NCBI GenBank assembly: GCA_031213475.1
Contig: JARUPZ010000011.1
Location: forward strand, 6,447,622-6,511,621
DNA length: 64,000 bases
Direction: 5' to 3'
Origin: Nereocystis luetkeana
Taxonomy: Eukaryota; Sar; Phaeophyceae; Laminariales; Laminariaceae
In this document: in pieces, positions 1-9,589 of the stretch
Layout of the letters: every line of letters starts with the position of its first letter
Position numbering within the stretch: position 1 is the stretch's first letter
Notes under the pieces: generated by a model
What the model saw: the letters and a program-made list of their open reading frames with translations, nothing else
Databases searched by the model: none
What the model was told of the DNA's origin: nothing
Translations under genes and position numbers: made by a program

Positions 1-519
1 TCCTACCTCCCATATTGCTAAAACTACTCCCGTTTTGGCCAAATGCTCGAGAACAAAAGGTGTGTTGGCGAGTGCCATAACTGAGCCGTCCCTGCCACCA
101 TGCCCTGCGCGGCATGAATGCGCTTAGTGTACTCGGGGGCGTGGAAACCCGGCTCCTTCAGGCAGTCATTCCGACAGCAATGCCACGGTAAGGGTGGTGA
201 CTTAGGTTCTGAGCTCCTCCCACATGTTGTGGAGCTTAATATTTTACCCCATCACACGTATGAAAAGAACGGGCCGTTTAGAGTAGTATTCATATTAAGG
301 GCTGTGGACAGAATCAGGTACCCTACCAGGTATGTCTGTTCCGTCTGAGTCAAAATTGTAGGTACACACTAAAACCAAAAAAAATCCTGCGATGCTATAG
401 CATGAATGAATGTGAAACGGCCCGGATACATTTGGCCGAAAAAGACAACCCCTACTACCGAGGGATGAGTGTCAACCCAGATACAACTCGTGCACTTTAG
501 ATTATAATAATATCCGTGT

Positions 520-1025
520 TCTGAACCGAAACCGAAAAACTATTATTGCTCCGGCAGTTTTTCGGTCGGTTTTCGCAGACCGACCGAAACCGACCGTTTT
601 TGGGTATTTTTGTGGGTTGCCAAAAACCGATCAAAACCGGGAAGAGACTCTGTTTTTTTCGATCGGCTTTTTACTTCCCTGTCTCCTACACCGACCGGTA
701 AAACGACTGCTTATATGAATCTGTACGAAAATCCCGAAAAAGAACACCCTTGGCTGACGGCCGCTCTGTCTGGGTGAAAATTTCGAAAAACCCACCGGGT
801 CACTTTCCGAGTCCGTTGACGACCAACCCTGATGCCAACACATGCACACCGAATACTTAGGATTCTCAACAATATATTATCCAGTTTGGGTAAGAAACCG
901 ATCGATCAGTGTACGGTGTCGTTTCGATTCAACCAGTAAGAAAAATAAAAGTTAATCGAAACCGACTGAGTCCGACAAAATCCGAAAAACCGATCGACCC
1001 ATTTTCGTTTTCGGTTCACAGCAAA
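520..1025. repeat. GAAACCGA-rich element with imperfect inverted ends
   Basis: The left end reads CTGAACCGAAACCGAAAAAC and the right end is close to its inverse (TTTTCGTTTTCGGTTCAC). Between them lie many CCGACCGAAACCGACC-like motifs in both orientations. Related sequence occurs at about 11515-11900 and 20080-20165, which suggests a dispersed non-coding family. No transposase is visible and the boundaries are approximate. Confidence 0.45.
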
Positions 1026-1870
1026 AAAAAACTAATTGATCTGTAATAATGGGAATAATTAAACAGCAGCAGCTACAGCAGCATGAGCATTCGCCTCGGC
1101 TTGTGTTTGCGCAGCAAACAACGCAACCTGCACACCTCGCGCCGCAGTAGCCGCGTTGGCACCGGCCTCCGGCGACTTGCTCTCGTCGGACATCCCGAAC
1201 TCAAACTAGTCTGTATCACACCTTGAACCTGTAGCGTTGCCTCTGCTTCACTGCGCTGTTGCGTGTAGGCTGCGGCTACGTACCAGACAAGGTGTATGTA
1301 CCAAGGGCTACGATTCATGCTACCGTGAAACATCGCATTCATCTGATTGGCTAAACTTCTTACGTACGTACAAAACTCACATTCTCTCATTCTTCCGAGA
1401 ATACTCTGCGTAATAATGGGAATAATTAATTGCGGTAAAATAAATATAATTTCTCTTGCCATCCGACAATGTGCAGCATGGTCTTGGTCACTCATTACTT
1501 TCCCGAAGAAAGAAGAAAACCTCGGAAACAAAGAATGTAAATACTACTGTATGTAGATATGTGACGATTAACGATATGAGCGCTTGGTTTTATTTCAACT
1601 GCACTATTAATATTTTTATACTCGTACGTACAAATACTACATACTGCTGCTGTAGGCTCGGAGCAAGATCGACGTGGTCTAATGTCAAGGGGTGGTTATA
1701 AACTACCCCTCGTAAAATATTGTACACAGGGCATATATATACAGCAGAAGCGCAACAAACAAATAAACACTACACCCAGGTAGCATGCAACCGAGCATTT
1801 TCTACGTACTGTACAGCAGTACCTGGTAATAAATATCGCATCAGGTACGTATATACGTACAGTTAGATTA

Positions 1871-1975
1871 TTACGGGGGGCCATAGTAAGTAGGACCTAT
1901 GGAGGGCATAAAAAGCTTCATATATAACCATTTTTACTAGCAATATTCGGTCCTATTAACTATGGTCCGCCGTAA
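1871..1975. mobile_element. TA-flanked hairpin MITE, copy 1
   Basis: A 105-bp element with long terminal inverted repeats beginning TTACGGGGGGCCATAGTAAG and ending in the near-inverse. TA precedes the left end; the right flank reads GA, so this target duplication has decayed. It is the most diverged of three copies (others at 18930 and 22591). The size, the full-hairpin structure and the TA flanks of the other copies suggest a Stowaway-like non-autonomous relative of Tc1/mariner elements. The superfamily is inferred from structure alone. Confidence 0.65.
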
Positions 1976-2994
1976 GAGTTATTATTGTTGATGAGTACTG
2001 GTGTACTGGTACGAGTACCATATACCAGTACGAGAACAAGAAAGAAAATCGTCTGTTTTTTTACCGTAACCTTACCGCAGTAAACCCGTACACCAGTCAG
2101 TCTGCAGTGCCTTGTCTCCAAAGCAGGCTTCTTGCGGAGGCGCCCAATACTACCTCCTTTCACTGCCGCCTGCTGAAACACCGCTACCCTTGGCCTTCCC
2201 CGACAATCGCGGAACACGCCACTGACGGGGCAAACCGGAGTCCATTTTGCAAGGTCGAAGGACTTCTTGACGACGGCGTTTTTGCGGTTGTCTTCGTCGG
2301 CAGTCCCGCCCGCCTTGGCATGGCGCTGGCCCGCAGACCGCTCCGGCCGAGTCTCGCGAAATAAATGCTGGAGCGGGCCCAGCAGAATGCATGCTTGCTC
2401 TTTCTTGCCTAGCATGACCTCGATCGATGATCTCGCGAACAAACGAGTGGTGGTGCTCTACCACTCGTAGGCTAGACCCAGCAATGGTTGTTAGCTTATA
2501 CGTGCATTTATTTCCTTCTTGTACCTGAAGGTGGCCCGAACAACACTGCTGCTGCTGTTGCTTCTCCGGGAGTGATCCGGATTGCTTGCCCGTCCACGTC
2601 ATGCACACAACCGACGCATGACGATATTTCCGGCCGAGACCCGCCGGAGTGCCAGCATATACCCGCGGATTGTCGATGCGTCGGGCGATGCACGAAAAAA
2701 AGGTGAAAGCGGGTGCCTCTTGTAGGGACCTTCCTGGTGGCAGCGCACACACAGATCTTATTGTTGGGTTTTCAACACAAAGCGCGAAGCTCACTCACCC
2801 CCCCCGCGTTGTTGATGATGATGTACTCTCGTGTGTCACAGAGGAGGTATATATGGGAATACGCACAGAGCAGCAGCGGCAGTAGTAGTAGTATATACGT
2901 CGTAATGATACAGTCGTACTACTTACTTGTTGTATGAAAAGTCTACCAGGTACAGTAACTGTAGTAGTGGCTGGTACCTGGTGCGGGATTTTTC

Positions 2995-3090
2995 TTAACC
3001 CCTTTAGTACCGCAGTCCCGATCTGGGGACAAACCTTCCTAATTCCAAGTGATTTGTCACCAAAATAGGACTGGGGTCCTAAAAGGGTTA
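2995..3090. repeat. Palindromic AACCCTTTTAG mini-element, first of a tandem pair
   Basis: The unit starts TTAACCCCTTTAGTACCGCAG and ends with the inverse, GGGGTCCTAAAAGGGTTA. The arms contain CAGTCCCGATCTGGGGACA and its complement, so the whole unit can fold as one hairpin. The next unit begins inside its terminal TTA. No coding capacity. Relatives lie at 3087-3176, 20365-20730, 55678-55784 and about 62690-62780. Confidence 0.65.
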
Positions 3091-3176
3091 GCACCGCACT
3101 CCCATATGTGGGGACAATTCACTCTAATTAAAAATAGTTTGTCCCCAAAACGGGACTGGGGTCCTAAGAGGGTTAA
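3087..3176. repeat. Palindromic AACCCTTTTAG mini-element, second of a tandem pair
   Basis: This unit shares its first bases (TTAGCACCGCACTCCC) with the end of the preceding unit and closes with GGGGTCCTAAGAGGGTTAA. The right arm, GTTTGTCCCCAAAACGGGAC, is the family's best conserved segment. The head-to-tail arrangement with a shared border is unlike two independent insertions. Confidence 0.6.
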
Positions 3177-3969
3177 GGCGCGGCCGCAATATCATTTTTA
3201 CCGTGATGATCCATATACCTGGTAGGTTCTAGTCGTACTACGAACAGCTCATACGATCGCACCATCGCATCCCTAATTATTTTACTTGTCGTCTGGGCAC
3301 TGCCTGTAAAAAAAGCATGCATGTGCATGCGCCCTCTGCCCTGTTCGCCCGCAGTACTAAAATCAACATACTGTACCTGGTACACTTTTTGCGGTACTGC
3401 TGTACAACTACTTGTAATATTTTATTGTAGTACATAAATTCCTAATTTCTTCTTATTATAATTTAGTATTTATTTGCTGTTTGCCAGGTTCGCCCGCATG
3501 GTTGTTGTTGTTGTTCTCACATTAACTCACAATTCAATGCAGTCCGTGGTCGCAGGACAGGCTCCAATAACTCTGGAGTGGAAGAAATACCTCAAGTAAA
3601 AACAGAGGCAAAAAACAAAAAACAAGCATACGCACTCCACAACTGCGGACACCAGGGAAGCAAGAAGGAGACTATTAATAGCAGACAAAAACCTAAAAAA
3701 AGAAGATGAAGCTAAGCAAAAGAAAAACTAAAACAAAACTAAAACAGACGCAGATAGCAAAACGCAAAAAAAAACGGCAAAACGGACCATACTAACAAAG
3801 ACACAAAGAGGTACAAACGGGAATGAAAGAAAAATGAAAAAAAGGGACAAAAAAGCGATAATCACGGGCGGGGGGGAAAGAAAATACCAAAGGCAGGCAC
3901 TGGAGCATACAGACACGCAAAGTTGCCCAGATGGCACCATGCTAGTTACTTGGGTCCCAAAGAAAGGAG

Positions 3970-6900
3970 TGCATCATGACGATGATGGCCATAACCAGGC
4001 TTCAGTCTGTTGGGCAGACCGCCTCCCCTCCCCCCCCCCTCCATTCCCCCTCGTCCCCCTTTCGCCCCCCCCCCTCTTCCCTGCCATTCTGCACACTCGC
4101 GTTGGCGTCAATGGCTGTGGTCGTGGTTGCAGCTATTCTATGCCGTTCTGCCAATGCCTCCTTCTCATCTGTATGCCATTTCCGCATGAAGGCCTCCGCC
4201 CCTTCCTCGACCCGTCGGAACCATCTGCCGGCTTTCTGTGCTGCCTCGCGCCACCCTTCGAGCTTGATGCCGAACTCCTTGAGGTCCTCCTTAAGGTACC
4301 TCATCCAGTCCCACTCCTGTCCTCCGGAGTAACCCTTACCCCCAACCATCTCCCCAAACATCACCCTCTTCGGCAGACGCTCCTCTCCCATTCGTGTCAC
4401 AAAGCCCGCAAACAAGAGCCTACGACTGCGTACCGTCGTCTCAACGCTTTCAGATGTTGTCCTGAGAAACGCGCTAGCATAGGATAGAATGTGGTCTTCG
4501 CGCTTTCGTTTTCGCCACCCGATGCATCGGAGGAACATCTTGTGGTGGACCTCCCGTAGCCTACCGTAATCAGTCTTGCTCGGGCTCCAAGTAACGCAAC
4601 CGTAGAGCAACGTTTCGATCACCTCGGCTCTCAGCATTCGCACCTTCAGGCGTAGGCGCACACCCGGGCGGTCATAAATTTCCATCTTATACCGTCCGAA
4701 GCATGCCCATGCCCTCTGGAGTCGACACGTTACCTCGACACTTCTGCCCGTCCAATCTGCGCTGATAGCCCCGCCCAGATACACAAACTCGGTCGTTTGT
4801 TTGTACACTTGGCCGGCGGCGGTGACGGTGAACGGCACGTTCCCCCCATCTTTCGTTTGCAGACATATTATCTCCGTCTTGGCCTCCGAGACCGTCAGGC
4901 CGAAAGCGGCACATGCAGACACGATCACCGTCATCATCCTCTCCAGGTCGTTGGGTGATCCCGATACTATGCCTGCATCGTCGGCATAGAGCATAGCCCA
5001 CAGTGTCTGGGCCTCTTTATCATTCCCCTGTCCGTCGGCGTGCCCGACCCGTGCCTTCCCCCTCTTCTTTTTCTTCTTTTCCTGCTTTTGTTGGAGTTGC
5101 ACCAAGCTGTCCGTGATGGCTTTATCAGCAGCGAAACGTTTCTCCGCCACACGCAGCACCGCTAAAGAAACCATGTTGAACAACAATGGCACGAGCACAC
5201 ACCCTTGCCGTAGGCCCTGTTTCACGTCGAACATATCTGAGCACTCGCCGTCATCCAGCCGCACGCATGCTCGCATGCCGTCGTGGAATTGGCGGATAAC
5301 GGTGAGCATTCTAGGTGGCACCCCAAAGCGAGCCAAGATAGCCCACAGGAGGGTTCGGTCGACGGAGTCATAGGCTTTGGTGAGGTCGACAAAGCACATG
5401 AAGAGTGGAGGGTCCTTCTTCCTTGCCAATTCCTGCAAGCGTCGCACCACGAACATCATGTCGACCGTCGATCGTTCGGGCCTAAAGCCACACTGCTCCT
5501 CCGGCAGGATGCCTTCCCGTTCGCAATAGTCGCTGAGTCGGCGCGCGATGACTTTGAGGAGCACTTTGCCGGCATGCGCGACTAGGGAAATGCCACGATA
5601 GATACCACACTCCGTCCTGTCTTTCTTCTTGTGCAGCACCTTAATCGTTGCATCCTTCCATTGCTGCGGCACGACCCCTCCCCTCCACACAGCGACGATA
5701 ATCTCGTAGAAGCTTCCCAAGGTGTCCGAGTCTCCCTCGTCGGCCAGGACCTTCAGAAGTTCAGCTAGGAGACCATCAGGCCCAACCGCCTTGCGGTTTG
5801 CCATCGCCCTGATCGCGTCTTCCACCTCGTATCTAGACGGGACGTCGTCCAGCGGACTGCACGAGGGCCAGACCTTGAGCTCATCGACGATAATCGGGTC
5901 GAGGGTCGATGACCTTGTGTTTAGCAGCTTATGGAACCACCTTACCCATCGTTCCCGGATGAGACCTATGTCTCGTAGTAATCTACCTTCCTCGTCCCTG
6001 ATGTACTGCGAATGGAAAGTCCTCTTTCCTTCCACATTCATCCCCTTAAGGTGCTTGTAGAACCCAAACTGATCACCTTCTTGGATACGCCTTTCGAGTT
6101 GACGGACGTATTCCTCGAAGAACTTCTGCACTCCGTCCGTCCTCGCACGTTTGAGCTGTTTAGTGGCAATCTTCACAGCTTTTCGCAGATTTTTGTCTCC
6201 CGGGTTAGCACGTAGTTGCGTCCTCGCATTTTCCTTCTCCTGCCATCGTGAGTGCACCTCAGCTTTTAACTCTTCGGGCGTACACCAGCCCAGCGGCCCT
6301 TGTTTTCGACTGGTATGAGGTGCTAGTTTAGCAGCAGTCGACAGCACGGTCTCCACTAGAGCAGTTGCCTTATCATCGACACTCCCAATTGTACCAGGCG
6401 GTGGGGGTGTAAGTTTGGTTATCTCCCTATTGAGGTCCGCTCGGAGACCGGGGTCTGCCATCAACCGTTGTAGATAAATAGCTCGTTTTCCGCTGCCTGC
6501 TTTTACCCTCCGATTCGGCGCGAACCGACCCAAGAGGCGAATATTGCAGACCACGAGGATGTGGTCAGATTCATGCCGATCCTCTGGGGGTTTCCGTACT
6601 GTCATGTTGCGGACCAGGCGTCGATCAACTTGCCGAGTAAGGATGTAGTCTAGCCTACACTGACCCTTCCCGGAGTTTGGAGATTGGAAAGTGTACGACA
6701 CTCCGCGAGTAGGTGTGGCAAAGAACGTGTTGAGGAGCGCAAGCCTGTTGTCATCTGCGAGGAGGAGTAGTCGCTCTCCGTTGTTGTTCAATTCATCGCG
6801 CCCGTATTTACCCATCACCTTACTGCCGGCATATCCGCTCTCTCGCTTGCCGGTGCGAGCATTTGCATCCAAGAGTACAAGTAGGCGATCCCCACTTGGG

Positions 6901-7870
6901 ACCCCCGAGACGACTTTGTTCAGTTCGTTCCAGAAGTGATCTTTCTCGCGAACGGGTGCATCCAGTGTCGGCGCATAGCCGACAACAAAAGAAACAGCAT
7001 TTGATTTGCCCAAAAGTTGAATGCGAACTTTCATCAGTCTGGCACTAACGCACTCCACCTCGAGACCATCCTTGCCCACACCTGCCACAATAGACTCCCT
7101 GACAGCTAGTCCTACACCATGGGTGCCCTTCCTCTCGTATTTGCTGCCGTCTGCTCCAGAGCAAAAAATCGTGTATCCAGCTGCTGTGAACGTGCTATGC
7201 CCGTCTCGCCTAGTCTCTTGGAGACCTACGACATCGCATCCTAGTTCCTGGCATACCTTCATGATGACCTCGCTGTGGCCGATGCCATTTTTGCCGTTGA
7301 AGGCGAGTGTGCGAACGTTGAACGTACCCACGACGAGTTCCCCAGCTCTGTACCTAGCCCTAGCATCTGAGCGTAACCTTCGAGCTTCTCTGCGACCTTT
7401 CCGACCTTGCCTCCTCTTCTTCCGTGCAGCGTGTTTTTTCTCCTCTACCCTCCGCTTTTCCCAGGCGGTGGGTTTCTTCCGTTCCGTGTTTTTTCGCCCG
7501 GCCCGGTTCGTGCCGAGGTTCCGACGTGCTGGGGGCAGCAATCCCAACGCGCCTCGACGCCCATCATCTCCTAGATGACGTCGAATGGGGTGCTTACTCA
7601 CGTGGATCCTAGCCTCTCTTCTCCGTTCGCTACAACTTCCACGCTTTCCGCGACGGTGATACGACACGGCTACCGCAGGCAATACCGCCGCGTGGAAAAA
7701 CTCCGCGAGAAAATTTTCCGCCATATCGCTGGCCATCACCGCCGGCTCGACCATGCTCGAACGCTAGTTAGACGCGCAAGCAAGGTCAAGGCCGCGCTCC
7801 ACTGGGAGCTCTAGCACGTGTTGGGGAAGCCGCAGGCCGGAGCTCCACCCCGGCCGGGGAGCAGCCGATG
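3970..7870 (-). mobile_element. Full-length RTE-like LINE retrotransposon
   Basis: A non-LTR retrotransposon on the minus strand, carrying one long ORF (7754-4002). The 5' side extends GC-rich to about 7870. Past the stop codon the minus-strand 3' end runs into CATCATCGTCATGATG at about 3985-3970, and short ATGATG-type tails are common in the RTE clade. I could not find clear target-site duplications, so both ends are approximate. An unbroken ORF means the insertion is young or under constraint. It sits just upstream of subtilase copy 1, in opposite orientation. Confidence 0.8.
4002..7754 (-). CDS. LINE ORF: AP-like endonuclease plus reverse transcriptase, 1250 aa
   Basis: This is the replication protein of an RTE-like LINE: it nicks target DNA and copies element RNA onto it. 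Residues 1-135 are basic (an Arg/Lys-rich stretch at about 100-130), probably nucleic-acid binding. Residues about 141-405 form an AP-endonuclease domain with GTFNVRTL at 143-150, QETR at 179-182, DAN at 296-298, LDYIL at 368-372 and the catalytic SDH at 396-398. Residues about 640-1000 are the reverse transcriptase, with the finger motif around 655-661, VDLTKAYDSVDR at 789-800, RQGC at 849-852 and the active-site YADD at 923-926. A Lys-rich insertion (about 888-915) separates RQGC from YADD. The segment after RQGC reads VLVP where LSP is usual. No RNase H is seen, as expected for RTE. The start is the first Met; other Met codons follow at residues 7 and 11. Confidence 0.9.
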   Translation of the reverse strand: MVEPAVMASDMAENFLAEFFHAAVLPAVAVSYHRRGKRGSCSERRREARIHVSKHPIRRHLGDDGRRGALGLLPPARRNLGTNRAGRKNTERKKPTAWEKRRVEEKKHAARKKRRQGRKGRREARRLRSDARARYRAGELVVGTFNVRTLAFNGKNGIGHSEVIMKVCQELGCDVVGLQETRRDGHSTFTAAGYTIFCSGADGSKYERKGTHGVGLAVRESIVAGVGKDGLEVECVSARLMKVRIQLLGKSNAVSFVVGYAPTLDAPVREKDHFWNELNKVVSGVPSGDRLLVLLDANARTGKRESGYAGSKVMGKYGRDELNNNGERLLLLADDNRLALLNTFFATPTRGVSYTFQSPNSGKGQCRLDYILTRQVDRRLVRNMTVRKPPEDRHESDHILVVCNIRLLGRFAPNRRVKAGSGKRAIYLQRLMADPGLRADLNREITKLTPPPPGTIGSVDDKATALVETVLSTAAKLAPHTSRKQGPLGWCTPEELKAEVHSRWQEKENARTQLRANPGDKNLRKAVKIATKQLKRARTDGVQKFFEEYVRQLERRIQEGDQFGFYKHLKGMNVEGKRTFHSQYIRDEEGRLLRDIGLIRERWVRWFHKLLNTRSSTLDPIIVDELKVWPSCSPLDDVPSRYEVEDAIRAMANRKAVGPDGLLAELLKVLADEGDSDTLGSFYEIIVAVWRGGVVPQQWKDATIKVLHKKKDRTECGIYRGISLVAHAGKVLLKVIARRLSDYCEREGILPEEQCGFRPERSTVDMMFVVRRLQELARKKDPPLFMCFVDLTKAYDSVDRTLLWAILARFGVPPRMLTVIRQFHDGMRACVRLDDGECSDMFDVKQGLRQGCVLVPLLFNMVSLAVLRVAEKRFAADKAITDSLVQLQQKQEKKKKKRGKARVGHADGQGNDKEAQTLWAMLYADDAGIVSGSPNDLERMMTVIVSACAAFGLTVSEAKTEIICLQTKDGGNVPFTVTAAGQVYKQTTEFVYLGGAISADWTGRSVEVTCRLQRAWACFGRYKMEIYDRPGVRLRLKVRMLRAEVIETLLYGCVTWSPSKTDYGRLREVHHKMFLRCIGWRKRKREDHILSYASAFLRTTSESVETTVRSRRLLFAGFVTRMGEERLPKRVMFGEMVGGKGYSGGQEWDWMRYLKEDLKEFGIKLEGWREAAQKAGRWFRRVEEGAEAFMRKWHTDEKEALAERHRIAATTTTAIDANASVQNGREEGGGRKGDEGEWRGGGGEAVCPTD

Positions 7871-7979
7871 TATCATAGTACTTACTACTAATACTGCTGT
7901 ACTGTACCGGTACTACTTCATCAACACTGATGAAAATACCAGGTAGTAAAAGAGCGGTAACATAGGCGCGATTGTTATC

Positions 7980-8219
7980 CAATCAAGAACGTTTCCTGGA
8001 ACGACCGGGAAAATAATTTGCGATCGCCTGCGGTTCAACATAATATGTTTTTCAGGCTTTTGGAACAACACAACAACACCGGAAGACTTTCGAACACGCA
8101 TCAATCAGCAATCACATACATAGCAGGTACATGCGCACCGCAAACATTCCGCAAGCTTGTCAAAAGTTGCGAGCGAAGACAGGACGTGAGTGCCTCCCAC
8201 CCCGGCCTTGTCGAGGAGC
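7980..8219 (+). promoter_or_regulatory. Putative promoter/5' leader of subtilase copy 1, conserved with copy 2
   Basis: This flank aligns by eye with the sequence before copy 2 (about 45137-45392). TCAAGAACGTTTCCTGGAAC here matches TCAAGACCGGTTCCCGGAAC there, followed by a shared AAAATAATTT and a similar stretch directly before the ATG. Sequence kept in both copies upstream of the start codon is a reasonable candidate for the promoter and leader. I recognise no TATA box or known factor site. Confidence 0.4.
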
Positions 8220-9552
8220 ATGTCTCTTGCGCACCGCACTGCGAGCACCCTCTTATTTCCCTTATTGGCTTTAACTCCGTGGGGGTCGGCAAACAGCTTG
8301 CCGCATACTTCGCTGAGATTCGTCGAACGTTCCCTCTTGACGACTGCACATGATTCCTTCGGCGGTCATGCCAAGGGATTCGAAGCGGCCGCGCAATGGA
8401 GCGGGGAGAGACTCCGCACCAGCCAAGGCGGTGTACGGGCGCCGCACCTGGTCTGCACTGAGTACAGTCGCGGTGGCGAGACCATCTCTCGTCTGCAGGA
8501 GTTTCTATCGCCCGAGGCTGTTCAGCCTGTAGCGCACTCAAGTGGCAGCGGAGCTTGCTTTCTCGTGACGGCGTCGCATACCGAAGCGCAGGCATTGTCG
8601 GACAACCCTGACTTCGGACTGACCAGCATCTCGCCATTTCCGTCCGACCTGAAGGCTGCTCCTGGTGTCCTGGAACACGCCGACAGCGGTCCTGACCAGG
8701 TTAACCAGAGCCCGGGTAGACTGACCACGACTCATGGGCAGTCGATGCGTATGAACAACGTGGAAGGCCTCAACCTGGAGTTGTCCCCGGGCACGCTGCC
8801 AGCACACTCGCTTCAGGCCCGCATGTATATCGCTGACCTGTTGGATGACCTCATGTCGGAGTCGATAAACCTCCACGCAACCAGCATATGGTCGGATCCG
8901 GTGGCAGCAGACGGCGAGCACCTCACTACCCCGGCCGGTATTCTGCGCGAGAGGGAGTGGAGCTCGTCAGCTACGTTGGTGCACGAGCTGAGCGTGTCGG
9001 GCAGGACGACGCCCGGTGACATCTGCTCTTGGGGTAGCATCTCTATGCATCACGCAGCCAACGACCTGCTGTTGGTGTCAGGTGCGCTCCTACACTTTTT
9101 TTGACGTGCTCGTGCGTATTCGCGGGGGCACGGCCATTTCGTCCATTGTTGCCATTATTGCTGACTTGTTTGTGTGCGTCCCAGGTATGATGCGGGGTCT
9201 GGTACACTATCGCGTGTTGTGTTGGTATTGCGTTCGTTTTTGCTCGTGCAGAAATGAAGGAGATAAATAAATGTATAGTTTTCACTTTCTCTGAAAAAAA
9301 AAAAAAAAGAACCCGAGCCATTCATCCACGCGACGATCGTGGAGTCGGGGCATTATACTGCTAATGCGGTTAACAGCGGCCTCCAACCCCCAGTACCACA
9401 GAACGGCACATAAAATGCAGCTTACTCTGTCGTGACTTCTAATCTACAGAGAGAGTGTTCACTGCAGCCATGTACTGAGGATACAGGTGGATGTAAGGTC
9501 GCGATACGACTATCATCAGCGATAATACTCTTCAGTCAATACTTGAAACAGC

Positions 9553-9589
<37 letters not shown>

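Larger units (their letters stand above)
1..3960. other. Intergenic region with small repeats, no supported gene
   Basis: I see no convincing gene here. The stretch holds a GAAACCGA-rich element (about 520-1025), a TA-flanked hairpin MITE (1871-1975), two head-to-tail palindromic AACCCTTTTAG elements (2995-3176) and five copies of the 8-mer ACCTGGTA. Positions 3590-3960 are strongly A-rich. Minus-strand ORFs at 1960-2442 and 2150-2794 overlap in different frames and resemble no family I know. A 19-base sequence containing GGGAATAATTAA occurs at about 1044 and again at about 1412. Confidence 0.6.

Noticed and set aside
2150-2794. Minus-strand ORF of 214 codons and an overlapping one at 1960-2442
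   Set aside because: They overlap in different frames, neither has a recognisable domain, and no splice model joins them convincingly.
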